The position numbers were made by a program, and so were the translations under genes. A stretch of 64,000 nt of DNA from Negativicutes bacterium (GTDB taxonomy: Bacteria; Bacillota_C; Negativicutes; Sporomusales_B; JARLHX01), in contig JARLHX010000262.1 of the NCBI GenBank assembly GCA_031292035.1, positions 62,001 to 126,000 of the forward strand, read 5' to 3'. Under the pieces are notes generated by a model. It had not been told where the DNA came from. It saw nothing but the letters and a program-made list of their open reading frames with translations, and ran no database searches. This document shows, piece by piece, positions 17,447 through 26,662 of this stretch; position 1 is the stretch's first letter; each line of letters starts with the position of its first letter.

Positions 17447-18775
17447 ATGGCAAAGAAACCTTTTAATGAAGTCTATGAATGTGACAGTGTAACCATGAAT
17501 GTAACCAACGCCTGTAATTTGACCTGCAGCTATTGCTATGAAAAGGACAAAGACAGCCGGATGATGACCCCGGCTGAGGCGGTGGCTATTTTGGATGCCG
17601 TTTACCGCCGTCCGGCGAGCGGTGATTTCATGGTCAATATTTTTGGCGGCGAACCGCTCTTGGCCTGGGAGACTATCGCCACTCTCGCCAGGCATATCCG
17701 CGAGCGGGGCTATCAGGCCAAGCTAGGCATTACCACCAATCTGACCCTCTTGACTGAGGCGATGATTGATGCCATCGAAGAATATGAAATTGCCCTTTTG
17801 GTGTCGCTGGACGGGGTGAAGGAGGTCCATGACCGGGGCCGCTCTGGCAGCTACGACATCGTGGTGGGCAACCTCAAGCGGCTGCTGAAACGCAGGCTGC
17901 ACTACCTGGTGCAGGTGAGGATGACGGTGACGCCGGACGGGGTGGACCGACTGTTCGACGGGGTGAAATCGCTGGTGGATCTCGGGGTGGACAATGTGGC
18001 CCCCTGCCTGGTGACCGATCAGGAGTGGAGCGCTGCCCAGCTCGATGAGCTAAAGAGTCAGGCGGGGCAGCTTTATGACTGGTTTCTCGCCATTGCCGGC
18101 GACCCGGACAATAAACGCAATATCGCCGTCAAACTGGTGGATGACTATATGCTGGCCGTGTTGTCGCCGGTGCTGATCGAGCGGCAGATGTGCGGCATCG
18201 GTACAAAGCGCTGGTGCACTGTCGGGCCGGGCGGCGACATTCTGCCCTGCCATCAGCAGCATACCAACCTTACGGTGTATGCTGCCCAGCGGATCGGCAA
18301 CCTATTCGGCGAGGTGGATGAGGCCAAGGTGACTGACGCGGCCCGTCCCAGGCGGCTGAAGGAGGAATGCCGGAGCTGCGACGGGGTGAATGTCTGCCGG
18401 GGGGGCTGCCCGTCGGAAAATCTGCTGCAGAGGGGCGATTTTTTCACCCCCACGGCGGCCCACTGCGCCACAGTCAAGGTGCTGACCAAAGTGGCCCACG
18501 CCCGCCAGCAGGCGGTGATGGCGGCGGGGAACCTCAGGCCGCGTCTCCTCAACCTGCTCAAAACCAATCTCAGGCTAAAGGCTTATTTCGATGAAGTGGT
18601 GGCCCGGACCGATATCGCCGATTTCGATTTTCCCGTCATCCTGGCCGCTTTCGCCCAGCGGCTGGCTGAAAACAAGGGACTGATCCTGCCGGCCTTTGCC
18701 GAGTACTACCGGGTGAGTCTCAGGCCGCTAGAAATGCTATTAGGAGGAATGCCAAGTGCCGACACGGGGCAATAG
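17447..18775 (+). CDS. Radical SAM/SPASM peptide maturase 1
   Basis: The start (ATG 17447, MAKKPFNEVYECDSV) lies 2 nt after the previous stop. The radical-SAM CxxxCxxC is C23-NLT-C27-SY-C30, followed by the GGEPLL motif that binds SAM. The C-terminal part has the SPASM cluster ligands (CGIGTKRWC, GDILPCHQQ, CRSCDGVNVCRGGC and a late Cys). It is 442 residues long, normal for peptide-modifying enzymes such as sactionine/thioether synthases. These bind extra Fe-S clusters and abstract an H from a peptide substrate. The candidate substrates are the Cys-rich proteins at 18756 and 22730. Confidence 0.88.
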   Translation: MAKKPFNEVYECDSVTMNVTNACNLTCSYCYEKDKDSRMMTPAEAVAILDAVYRRPASGDFMVNIFGGEPLLAWETIATLARHIRERGYQAKLGITTNLTLLTEAMIDAIEEYEIALLVSLDGVKEVHDRGRSGSYDIVVGNLKRLLKRRLHYLVQVRMTVTPDGVDRLFDGVKSLVDLGVDNVAPCLVTDQEWSAAQLDELKSQAGQLYDWFLAIAGDPDNKRNIAVKLVDDYMLAVLSPVLIERQMCGIGTKRWCTVGPGGDILPCHQQHTNLTVYAAQRIGNLFGEVDEAKVTDAARPRRLKEECRSCDGVNVCRGGCPSENLLQRGDFFTPTAAHCATVKVLTKVAHARQQAVMAAGNLRPRLLNLLKTNLRLKAYFDEVVARTDIADFDFPVILAAFAQRLAENKGLILPAFAEYYRVSLRPLEMLLGGMPSADTGQ

Positions 18776-19334
18776 CGTCAACTACACCATTCCCGCCGTC
18801 ACCGCCGGGGCCAGCCGGGTGACGGTGGCCGACCTGGCGGGGATGTGTGACATCATGGTGACCAATGAAAACGAGCTGAACGGGGTCAGCAATGTCTTTG
18901 TCAACAACGACCGGGCGGGGTGCAGCCAGACCCGAGACTCGCGCCTGCCAGGCAATTCGGCCTATCTTTCGAGCGCCCAGCAGGCTAAAGCCGCCCTGGT
19001 GAGCGGCAATCACATCAAAGCCGCCGACTTGAACGGTGTGGTCGGCTGCCTGAATACCCTGGCCGCCAAGTTTCGGACAAGCGGCCTCTTTTCCGGTCCG
19101 GCCGACGTCACCGGCGCCGCCAGCGGCGACACAATGACTGCCGCCAGGCTGGGGCAGCTCACAACCAGCCTGGGGATCATCTCCACCAACCTGGACAGCA
19201 AAAACGGCTGGTGGGACTCGTCCGACTACTGCAATATCAACTGCCAGGTTTCCTGCCAGGCGGTCTGCCAGCACTCCTGCCAGAGCTGCAACACCAGCCA
19301 GGGCCACAATCAGAATTGCGGGGGATGGTCGTGA
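18756..19334 (+). CDS. Cys-rich precursor-like protein with CxxxC tail (candidate rSAM substrate)
   Basis: GTG 18756 with AGGAGG 8 nt upstream, overlapping the maturase 3' end by 20 nt. The 192-residue protein has a long leader with three copies of a G-(N/D)-x-(I/M)-x-A-A-(D/R)-L-x-x-L helix motif (near 19-34, 84-99 and 124-139). The C-terminal ~35 residues carry Cys at 159, 163, 167, 171, 175 and 178 (CxxxC four times, then CxxC) within repeats of the form CQxxC, and a last Cys at 188. The pattern matches the idea of a RiPP core modified on Cys or neighbouring residues, broadly like the CXXX-repeat peptide systems known in clostridia. The leader is far longer than usual and its motif recalls phage tail proteins. 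Confidence 0.7.
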   Translation: MPTRGNSVNYTIPAVTAGASRVTVADLAGMCDIMVTNENELNGVSNVFVNNDRAGCSQTRDSRLPGNSAYLSSAQQAKAALVSGNHIKAADLNGVVGCLNTLAAKFRTSGLFSGPADVTGAASGDTMTAARLGQLTTSLGIISTNLDSKNGWWDSSDYCNINCQVSCQAVCQHSCQSCNTSQGHNQNCGGWS

Positions 19335-20507
19335 TTGTTTAGCACCATAAAAGAGATCACCTTTAAGATTTCCTCGTACTGCAACCTGGACTGTGTCTAC
19401 TGCTTTCAGACCGGGGAAAGCAAGGCGCGGGACAGCCGTTTTGCCCTATACGATGAGCTGGCCGAGTTTATGGCCGGACTGCCGCTGGCCGAGCGGGTGG
19501 AGGTCAAGCTGACCGGCGGCGAGGCGTCGCTTTTTCCTGACGACATCTGTATGGCCTATAAAAAACTGAAAAAGGTGGAGAAATACGCCGACACCCGCCT
19601 CCATTTCACCACCATCACCAACGGCAGCAACCTCGAAGTGCTGCTGGCCCTGATGAAGGAGGGAATCCTCGACCCCTGGGGCTGCAAGGTGTCCTGGGAC
19701 GGGCTGTATTCGGCCTCAAAGTCGCGGCGGCCAAAAGACAAAGCCTTTGACGACGCCTTTTTCAATGACAAGATCAGGCTGCTGGGGGCCAGCGGTCTGG
19801 GGGACGAGGTGCTGGTGCGGATGGCGGTGACGCCGGACACGGTGGACAGCCTCTGCGCCAGCCTGGTGTTTTGCCTGGACCACGGCTGCACAAAATGGGA
19901 GTACTATTTCCTCACCGACTGCGAGGACTACCGCACACCAGAGTTCGCCGCCGCCTTTAAGGCGCAAATCCGCCTGATCGCCGCCGAGTACAACCGGCGG
20001 CCTTTTAATTACTACAACTGGGACACCCTGGCCTTTACCGAGCTGGTGCTGCCGAAAGACGATAAGACCAGACTGCGGTCGATCGGCTGCCGCCACCTGG
20101 GGCGGTCGCTATATGTAGCTGAAAACGGCGACGTCTACCCCTGCGGTTTTTTCTACCCTGACAGCGTCTATGGCTTCAGCCAGTACAAGCTGGGCAACAT
20201 CAAGGACGGTTTTCGGCGGGAGGTGGTGGAGAAGTTTATTGGCGAGTATCTCGCCCAGCCGATGTGCGACTGGCAGCAGTGCGCCAACCTCCACTGCTTC
20301 GAGTGCCCGGCTCTGACGAAATACCGCACCGGCCATATGAACCACAAGCTGTGCCAGGCCTGCGACCTCCGCGACATCGAGCGCCAGGTCTTTCACGCCA
20401 CCCAGCGGCTGGATATCGATCCGGCGGCGGTCTGGCGGACCTTTGACTATGCTCAGGAGTGGAGCGTGCAGCCTGCGGCGGCCGGGCGGCTGTGGAGGGA
20501 CAAATGA
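19335..20507 (+). CDS. Radical SAM/SPASM peptide maturase 2
   Basis: TTG start at 19335, immediately after the TGA of the precursor gene, with GGGGGATGG upstream. CxxxCxxC is C16-NLD-C20-VY-C23; the LTGGEASL motif follows. The C-terminal region has ligands for extra Fe-S clusters (GDVYPCGFFYP, then CDWQQCANLHCFECP and CQACDLRD). 390 residues. The protein differs clearly from the other two maturases, so the three may act on different residues or in sequence. Confidence 0.85.
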   Translation: MFSTIKEITFKISSYCNLDCVYCFQTGESKARDSRFALYDELAEFMAGLPLAERVEVKLTGGEASLFPDDICMAYKKLKKVEKYADTRLHFTTITNGSNLEVLLALMKEGILDPWGCKVSWDGLYSASKSRRPKDKAFDDAFFNDKIRLLGASGLGDEVLVRMAVTPDTVDSLCASLVFCLDHGCTKWEYYFLTDCEDYRTPEFAAAFKAQIRLIAAEYNRRPFNYYNWDTLAFTELVLPKDDKTRLRSIGCRHLGRSLYVAENGDVYPCGFFYPDSVYGFSQYKLGNIKDGFRREVVEKFIGEYLAQPMCDWQQCANLHCFECPALTKYRTGHMNHKLCQACDLRDIERQVFHATQRLDIDPAAVWRTFDYAQEWSVQPAAAGRLWRDK

Positions 20508-21535
20508 AGCGGGAAGCTTATCTGATGCTGACCGAGTTTTGCCCCAACCGCTGCGACTACTGCTATATCAAGGCCAAAGACAGCCGCGCCGCCATGTCGA
20601 TGGCCACAGTGGACGCCATCATGGCTGAGCACAAGCCCTGGCGGGTGGTGTTTTTCGGCGGCGAGCCCCTGGTCGAACTCGACCTGATGGAAGAGATTCT
20701 GGCCAAATATCACGGCCGCTGCCGCTTTCAGCTGGTGACCAGCGCCATGGTCAACTATGAGCGGTTTATCAGCAAAGTCCACCGCCGTTATCCTTTGGAT
20801 GAGATCCAGGTCTCGTGGGATGGGGTGGGCAACGCCAGCCGCCTGTCAGCCGACGGAGTCAACCGCCAAGACGAGGTCTATCGCAAAATCTTGTGGACGG
20901 CGGCCCAGGGGGTGGGCATCGACGTCAAATGTGTGCTTAACAATCTCAATATATACAGTATGTATGATACTTATAGAGAGTTTCGCCGCCTGGAGAGCCT
21001 CGGCATCCGGGGCGAGTTCGTGGTGGCCCACCGTGAGGAGATCAGCGAGGACTTTTTCCGCGAGTTTGAGCGCCAACTGCCGCTGTGTTTGGACCCGGCG
21101 GGGCGGATTTCAGTCGAGTTTTTGAACCGCATCCTGAACGTCATCCAGCGCAGCCGGACGGTGGCCTCGTGCGACGCCGGGCAGTATCTGGTCTTTCGCC
21201 CCGACGGCGGGCTCAGCCATTGCACCATCCTGTCCCAGTATTACCCGCGCGCATTCAGCGCCGGGGAACTGGTGGCGCCGTGTACGCACCCCGACTGCGC
21301 GGCCTGCGAGCTGGCCATCCTCTGCGACGGCGGCTGCCGTTATGAGCGGGTGGCAGTCTACGGCGAGGGGTGGCGGGAGAACTACTGCCCTCACACCTGC
21401 CGCCTCAACCGGATTTATCACCGCGTCATCCGGGGCTGGCAGGACGGTATGCCGCCTGCGGTACGGCTGGGCTTCAACCAAACCCTGCTGCGTTATCTCG
21501 ATTTTATGAAAACCTATAAGGGGATGGGACTATGA
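20504..21535 (+). CDS. Radical SAM/SPASM peptide maturase 3
   Basis: I set the start at ATG 20504, which overlaps the previous TGA by 3 bases (ATGA) and has GGAGGGA upstream; a longer frame reads through the earlier gene. CxxxCxxC is C13-PNR-C17-DY-C20, followed by FFGGEPLV. The C-terminal SPASM-like part has CTHPDCAACELAILCDGGC and later Cys. 343 residues. It overlaps the next gene as well (ATGA at 21532), so the operon is translationally coupled. Confidence 0.85.
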   Translation: MKREAYLMLTEFCPNRCDYCYIKAKDSRAAMSMATVDAIMAEHKPWRVVFFGGEPLVELDLMEEILAKYHGRCRFQLVTSAMVNYERFISKVHRRYPLDEIQVSWDGVGNASRLSADGVNRQDEVYRKILWTAAQGVGIDVKCVLNNLNIYSMYDTYREFRRLESLGIRGEFVVAHREEISEDFFREFERQLPLCLDPAGRISVEFLNRILNVIQRSRTVASCDAGQYLVFRPDGGLSHCTILSQYYPRAFSAGELVAPCTHPDCAACELAILCDGGCRYERVAVYGEGWRENYCPHTCRLNRIYHRVIRGWQDGMPPAVRLGFNQTLLRYLDFMKTYKGMGL

Positions 21536-22728
21536 ACAATTTTTTGCCTGAGCGGATTTATGAGCGGGTCCGGGACTGGCCTGGGTATCTTGAACTGGAC
21601 GATTTTATCAACCGGGCCAAGGAGACGGAAGACATCGTCGAGTTTGCCCTGGCTGACGGGGTGCTGGTCGAAACGCACCCGGAAAAACTCGGCGAACTGG
21701 AGGCCATCATTGCCGCCGCCTGTCCCGAGTATCTTCTCCAGTACCGGGTGATGCATATGGAGAGCGCGGCAGAGCTCAAGGCCGCCCTCGCCGAGGCCAC
21801 CGACGCCGAGACCCGGCTGATGATCTACCAGGAGTTATACAGCCTGCAGGAGGCGGACTATGAAGACTGGATCGGCTGCTTTTTGGCCGAGTACCGGGAG
21901 GCGAGCGGCGGGCCGCTGTCAGCCAAGCTGCACCTCGAATATCTGCTGTTCTCCGGGTATCGCTACCGCCGGGGGCTGGTGGCGTCGCCCACGGCAGTGG
22001 CCGATTTCCTCACCTTTTTGGATGCCGTCATCGCCCCCATCCAGGGTAAAGTTCCGGCCGATACCCTGGCCCAGATGCGGCTCCACCAGCTTAGCCTCTT
22101 TCTTGCCGACCTCTGCCGGGTAGAGCAGGAGGCGGCAAAGGCGGCGGCCCTGATCAAGCCCTATACATTGAAACCGCCGCCCTTTGACCGGCGGCGCTAC
22201 AGCTATCACGTCATGGAGTTTTGCGACCGGTTGTTTGAAATCCATTTCGCCGCCCGGGATTTCGCCGCAGCCCGCCGGGTGGCGACCTATCTTGTGGCCT
22301 ATATCAACCGGGGGCTGGCTGATAAGAAACAGCTGATCGCCGGGCTGAATTTCTACGACTTCAACTACGCCCTTCCTTTTTTGGCACTGCTGGCCAAATA
22401 CCGCCAACTGGGCGAGGCGGTGCCTGCCCTAGGGGTGGACTTTGCCAATCTCACCGACCGAGAAGAAGCCTTTATCGCCGCACCCGACCTGGCGGCTCTC
22501 GCCACCGAGTCGGGGATCGAGATTTTCCGCGCCGCTGCGGTGGCCGACGACCTGGCCCGGCGCACCGCCGCCGTTCGCCAACACCTGGAAGGCAATCATG
22601 ACACCTATGCGGCCTTCAACATGTGGCTGGAAAACTATCAGGCCGACAGGCCGAAAAAACGTCCCGGCCCGAGAGATCGCCTGGCGGCCCGGCACGAGGC
22701 CGACGCCCGGGCTGAGGCGATGGTGTAA
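21532..22728 (+). CDS. Helical helper protein of the radical-SAM operon, unknown family
   Basis: The 398-residue protein begins MNNFLPERIYERVRDWPGYL and overlaps maturase 3 by 4 nt. It is helix-rich with no Cys cluster, signal peptide or membrane segment. The pattern of helical pairs (~90-330, e.g. LFLADLCRVEQEAAKAAALI and AARRVATYLVAYINRGL) suggests a TPR-like scaffold that could bring substrates and enzymes together. The C-terminus is charged (RPKKRPGPRDRLAARHEADA). The function is inferred from operon position only. Confidence 0.6.
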   Translation: MNNFLPERIYERVRDWPGYLELDDFINRAKETEDIVEFALADGVLVETHPEKLGELEAIIAAACPEYLLQYRVMHMESAAELKAALAEATDAETRLMIYQELYSLQEADYEDWIGCFLAEYREASGGPLSAKLHLEYLLFSGYRYRRGLVASPTAVADFLTFLDAVIAPIQGKVPADTLAQMRLHQLSLFLADLCRVEQEAAKAAALIKPYTLKPPPFDRRRYSYHVMEFCDRLFEIHFAARDFAAARRVATYLVAYINRGLADKKQLIAGLNFYDFNYALPFLALLAKYRQLGEAVPALGVDFANLTDREEAFIAAPDLAALATESGIEIFRAAAVADDLARRTAAVRQHLEGNHDTYAAFNMWLENYQADRPKKRPGPRDRLAARHEADARAEAMV

Positions 22729-22729
22729 T

Positions 22730-22957
22730 ATGACGCTGGGTGAAATCCCCGCAGTCAGCGGGGCGGTGTCCCTGCCAGGCGGTGCAAGTGTGGCTGCCAG
22801 CCTGGTGAATCTCAGGCAAACCCTGGCCGATGCAGGCCGGTGGGGCGGCGGGCGGTGCGCCGCCTGTCAGCTCGCCTGCCAAGGGGCCTGTCAAAATGCC
22901 TGCCAGTACTGCTATGGCGGGCAGGTCTCAGGCTACGGCTGGACGGCGGGGGAATAG
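22730..22957 (+). CDS. Short CxxxC precursor peptide, 75 residues
   Basis: ATG 22730 lies one base after the previous stop (TAA-T-ATG), so it is probably coupled. The N-terminal half (MTLGEIPAVSGAVSL then GGASVAASLVNLRQTLA) carries one copy of the leader helix motif seen three times in the 18756 product. The tail has Cys at 43, 46, 50, 54, 58 and 61 in the pattern CxxC-xxx-C-xxx-C-xxx-C-xx-C with Gln after most Cys, close to a mirror of the larger precursor. It ends YGGQVSGYGWTAGE. It is the last gene before the terminator and the better candidate for a classical RiPP precursor. Confidence 0.75.
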   Translation: MTLGEIPAVSGAVSLPGGASVAASLVNLRQTLADAGRWGGGRCAACQLACQGACQNACQYCYGGQVSGYGWTAGE

Positions 22958-22965
22958 CAAGGAAA

Positions 22966-22989
22966 AAGCCGGCCCGTCAGGGTCGGCTT
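22966..22989 (+). terminator. Terminator of the radical-SAM operon
   Basis: AAGCCGGCCC/GGGTCGGCTT around GTCA with CATTTTATC after it. It also faces the convergent dipeptidase gene. Confidence 0.75.
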
Positions 22990-22998
22990 CATTTTATC

Positions 22999-24066
22999 TC
23001 AGCCAATACATTGTTTGAGTACCCGTAAAACATTGCCGCCCATATAGGCAGCTACGTCGTCTTTCGACAGCCCGACCTCCAGCATGGCAGCGGCCAAGTT
23101 GCCGATATCTCTTTCGTCACGATACCCTTCGACCAGATTGACGATGTTGCCGCCGCCGTCAGTGCCGAGGCCAACATGTTCGATGCCGAGATTCTGTTTC
23201 ATCTCTACAATTTCTTTGGCCCAGTCCGCCACGGTTTTTCGGGGCAGAGTTTTGTAGGCATACGGCCAGGTGCAGGTGACGCCGCCAGTCCGCGCCACCA
23301 GCTCCATTTCCTTCCACGGTCTCATCCGGCTGCGTTCATGATCCCCGGCGCAGGGGTTGGTGTGGGAGTCGATCACCGGCTTGGTGACAACCAATAAGAT
23401 ATCTCTGAAGGTGGTGGGGCCGGCGTGGGCCACATCGACCACCATGCCGATCTCTTCCATTCTGCCGATGGCTTTGTAGCCGAAATCGCTGAGGCCGCCC
23501 CGGTACGGGCCAGGGTCTGAACCAGGCCAAACCCTCATGATGTCGCCGATTTCGTTGTTTTGGTAATGGACCAGCGTCGTCATCCGCACACCCATTTTAT
23601 AAAACTCGTCGATCTTGTCCAGCCTGCCTTCAAAGGCATCGCCGCCCTCGATGGCCAAAATGGCCCCCGGGACGCCAGTATTGCCGCTTGCAGGCGGGAT
23701 ATCCGCGCTTTTTAACACCAGTTTTACCTTCCGGTCCTTGATAATACCGTTCAGCCACCAATCAAGCTGTTGTTTCGTGTGCTTGGAAGCCGAGGGACGG
23801 GTGACATTGTGAAAGATGTTGTCGCCGACAGCCGAAAAGAAGCTGGCCGCCATGTTTGCTGCTTTCATATAGCGGTAGCTTGACGAAGCATCGGACCAAT
23901 GCGCGTAATCCATATCAGGATGGGCGTGGGCGTCGATAATCTGCACTCCTGACAGCGCATCGAAAGCAGCGGCAGCGATCAGATCATATTGAGTCAATAA
24001 ATTGCCCCCGAAGGCCATGGCTGCGCCGGCCATCGCAGTTTTCCGTAAAAATTCGCGTCTATTCAC
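22999..24066 (-). CDS. Tat-exported M19 (renal dipeptidase-like) metallopeptidase
   Basis: GTG start with GGGGG upstream. The N-terminus is a Tat signal (MNRREFLRKTAMAGAAMAFG; RRxFLRK), meaning folding and metal loading before export. The peptidase M19 domain occupies ~40-355. The entry motif is IIDAHAHPDMD in place of the usual DGHND/DTHxD. Later pieces typical of the family are visible: VVDVAHAGP, VIDSHTNPCAGDHERS, and IEHVGLGTDGGGN. 355 residues. Family members hydrolyse dipeptides with Zn. It is monocistronic. Confidence 0.88.
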   Translation of the reverse strand: MNRREFLRKTAMAGAAMAFGGNLLTQYDLIAAAAFDALSGVQIIDAHAHPDMDYAHWSDASSSYRYMKAANMAASFFSAVGDNIFHNVTRPSASKHTKQQLDWWLNGIIKDRKVKLVLKSADIPPASGNTGVPGAILAIEGGDAFEGRLDKIDEFYKMGVRMTTLVHYQNNEIGDIMRVWPGSDPGPYRGGLSDFGYKAIGRMEEIGMVVDVAHAGPTTFRDILLVVTKPVIDSHTNPCAGDHERSRMRPWKEMELVARTGGVTCTWPYAYKTLPRKTVADWAKEIVEMKQNLGIEHVGLGTDGGGNIVNLVEGYRDERDIGNLAAAMLEVGLSKDDVAAYMGGNVLRVLKQCIG

Positions 24067-24210
24067 AGCATAACCCCCAAAATAATTGCAAATATCTTAA
24101 GTTTCCGGAGCCTGATTTCCTTTTTCTGACCTATTTGGCTGTTAATAGCAATATTTTACCAGTTTACTTACCTCAGGTCTAGAAAAAATTACCCAGACGG
24201 CCTGGCGGGC

Positions 24211-24233
24211 AAAAAAAATCCCCCGCTCGGGGG
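24211..24233 (-). terminator. Terminator of the secreted-protein gene
   Basis: On the minus strand CCCCC-GAGC-GGGGG is followed by eight T's, six bases after the gene's stop. Confidence 0.75.
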
Positions 24234-24238
24234 AGTGT

Positions 24239-24799
24239 CTATTCTTTGACTGACGGATCAGGCCATTTGAATTCTTCGGCCGGGGAGGTCAGGATATCCT
24301 GCCAGATGTCGGCGAATTCGTGGTAGCGTTCATTGGTCTCGTGGCCTGGTCCGCGGCGGAAAATGGTCAGATCGGTCAGGAGGTTTTTATCGGCGTGCTT
24401 GTTGACCAGTACCAGGTAGTATTCAAGATCGGAGTCGACATGACGGAGCATGCCGCCGCGAAAGTTGCCGGCGCAGGTTTCGGCCGGAGTAAAGGCAGTG
24501 AAGAGGACCTGGCTCCAGTCCGGGCAGTGACGGCCCCGTACGGTGAGGAAGAGGCTGTCGGTGACGCCGCCGGAGACCCAGGCGAGGATCTCGATATCGC
24601 CTTGGCGGCCTTCGTAGAGGACGTCGGTGCCTTCTGTCCGGGAGGGCTTGAGGTAGGCCGCCTTGACGAAAGGCTGCCCAGGTTTGGCGCTGGCCAGAAT
24701 GAGCTGAAGATCGCTAACGTCGCTGGCCTGGGCGGGCAGGGAGAGGAGAAAAAGGAGCAGCAGGGTGAGCAGCAGGGCGGCCGGAAGTTTAAGCGGCAT
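24239..24799 (-). CDS. Secreted protein of unknown function, 186 residues
   Basis: I chose ATG 24799 (MPLKLPAALLLTLLLLFLLS) because GGAGGAG lies upstream and it starts the signal peptide; a longer frame adds an unlikely Cys-rich stretch. Cleavage after PAQA is likely. The mature part is globular and beta-rich with two Cys (CPDWSQV, AETCAGN) that may form a disulfide. No known family was recognised. A periplasmic protein is likely. Confidence 0.65.
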   Translation of the reverse strand: MPLKLPAALLLTLLLLFLLSLPAQASDVSDLQLILASAKPGQPFVKAAYLKPSRTEGTDVLYEGRQGDIEILAWVSGGVTDSLFLTVRGRHCPDWSQVLFTAFTPAETCAGNFRGGMLRHVDSDLEYYLVLVNKHADKNLLTDLTIFRRGPGHETNERYHEFADIWQDILTSPAEEFKWPDPSVKE

Positions 24800-25032
24800 G
24801 AGATACTCCTCCATTATGGTAAAATGGGGAAAAAGCCAGAGACAGCAAGGCATCGACCGCATGATCGTTCATCAGCATAGTTCGCCGCGCGCCGGGTAAA
24901 TCCTGCTGACAGGCCGGACGGCGAGAACAGCTGGCCGCCAGCGAGAATGCTTTATTTGACAAAAAGAGGTATTATGTCTATGCGTGTCGAATAATGGGAA
25001 TATTGGGCATCTTTACTAAGGTGAGTGGCGTT

Positions 25033-26622
25033 ATGTTTTCGATACATCGTTTAGCCAGCCGGATAGAGGAATGGGGAAAACACCAGCGGATCAGTCTGTA
25101 TATGGGGCTTATTGCCCTGGGGCTGATTGCCGTGATGTGGCTTTTTACTTTGTCCAGGGTGAATTTTGAGCATGAGACGGAAATCCAGTCGGTCATGCGG
25201 GCGAACGGCAATCTGGCGATGGCTTTCGAGGAAAATGTCCGCCAGGAACTCAGGCAGATGGATGAGGTGTTGCTCTACCTCAAAGGCGAGTATGAGAAAA
25301 ACGGGCGGATCACGCCTGTCATGCTCAGCCGGATCGAGTCAACAAAATCGTTGCCGGTGGTTCATATATCGTTAACCGATGCCCAGGGCAGGTATGTTGT
25401 GAGCAGCCGACCGGATTTTGTCGGACTAGATATTTCCGCAGGGGATGTGTTTGTCGCGCTGTCCCAGCCCCAGGGCCAGCAGCCCTATATTGCCAAACCT
25501 ACAATCGGGCGGATCACAAAACAGTGGCTGTTCCATGTAGCCCGCAGACTCAACAATCCGGACGGAAGCTTTGCCGGTGTGGCGGTAGTGGCGGTGGACA
25601 ACAGCTATTTTGCCGATTTTTATCGCAAGATGCAGCTTCCCAAAGAGTATCTGATCGCGCTGACAGGCCGGGACGGGATCATCCGGCTGCGGCAGATGGG
25701 CGAGCGGTCAGACGCCGGGATGGATATTTCGCAAGCGCCGATGTTTCGTTATGTGGAGCAGGCTCCTTCCGGCGCCTATGTCGGGGAGGGGATAGTGGAC
25801 AAGGTCCGGCGGATTTTCAGTTACCGGGCGATGCCCGACTATCCGCTGGTTTTGTCGGTATCGGTGTCCAAGGCCGAGGCGTTGAACGATTTTTATCAAC
25901 GGCGGGACCGGTATTATACCACTGCGACGGTGGCCAGTCTGGTGCTGGTCGGGGTTTTCGGGCTGCTGATCTGGGTGGTGGAGGCCCTGCGCCGGAGCAG
26001 GACTGAGCTGGAACGGCGGGTGGTGCAACGGACCAGCGAGCTGGAGGACGCCAACGAAGAACTGCAGGCGGTGAACGAGGAGCTCAAACGGCTGTCGCTG
26101 GTGGATGGGATGACCGGGCTAGCCAACCGGCGTTATTTTGACGACTATCTGCAGCACGAGTGGCGGTCGGCGCAGCGGCGGAAGAAACCGCTGGCGATGA
26201 TCATGGGTGATGTGGACTTTTTCAAAAACTATAACGATATTTACGGACACCAGTTTGGCGACGAGTGTCTGAAGTCCATCGCCGCTGCTCTGCGCAACGG
26301 GGTGGAACGGTCCACCGACCTGGTGGCGCGCTACGGCGGCGAGGAGTTTGCGATCATTTTGCCGGATACCGACGCCCAGGGGGCGCTCTTTTTGGCTGAG
26401 AAGCTGCGGAGTGAGATCGAGGCTCTTGGAATGGAACACCGGCAGTCGCCGGAGGGGCATGTCACCATTAGCCTGGGGGTGGCGGCAATTGTGCCAAACA
26501 AGAAGTCAGGTCCGATGGGGCTGATCACGGCGGCGGATATGTCGCTGTATCAGGCCAAGCAGGCCGGCCGCAACTGTGTCAAGCTGGCCGAGTCGCTCGA
26601 TAAACTAAATAGCGAAAACTAA
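25033..26622 (+). CDS. Membrane diguanylate cyclase with Cache sensor
   Basis: I chose ATG 25033 (MFSIHRLASRIEEW), with AAGGTGAG 7 nt upstream. Two membrane helices (near 22-42 and ~295-320) flank a dCache-type extracytoplasmic sensor (~45-295; e.g. LPVVHISLTDAQGRYVVSSR). A short coiled coil (SELEDANEELQAVNEELKRL) leads to the GGDEF domain. The active site is ARYGGEEFAIILP, with RSTD five residues earlier as an intact RxxD inhibitory site. It should make c-di-GMP in response to an unknown periplasmic ligand. A terminator follows. Confidence 0.92.
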   Translation: MFSIHRLASRIEEWGKHQRISLYMGLIALGLIAVMWLFTLSRVNFEHETEIQSVMRANGNLAMAFEENVRQELRQMDEVLLYLKGEYEKNGRITPVMLSRIESTKSLPVVHISLTDAQGRYVVSSRPDFVGLDISAGDVFVALSQPQGQQPYIAKPTIGRITKQWLFHVARRLNNPDGSFAGVAVVAVDNSYFADFYRKMQLPKEYLIALTGRDGIIRLRQMGERSDAGMDISQAPMFRYVEQAPSGAYVGEGIVDKVRRIFSYRAMPDYPLVLSVSVSKAEALNDFYQRRDRYYTTATVASLVLVGVFGLLIWVVEALRRSRTELERRVVQRTSELEDANEELQAVNEELKRLSLVDGMTGLANRRYFDDYLQHEWRSAQRRKKPLAMIMGDVDFFKNYNDIYGHQFGDECLKSIAAALRNGVERSTDLVARYGGEEFAIILPDTDAQGALFLAEKLRSEIEALGMEHRQSPEGHVTISLGVAAIVPNKKSGPMGLITAADMSLYQAKQAGRNCVKLAESLDKLNSEN

Positions 26623-26654
26623 AACGCCGGCCCAGATAGGGTCGGCGTTTTAGT
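26618..26654. terminator. Bidirectional terminator between convergent genes
   Basis: A 16-bp stem, ACTAAAACGCCGGCCC with its complement (one G:T), loop AGATA. A/T-rich on both ends. Confidence 0.85.
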
Positions 26655-26662
26655 TTATGGCG

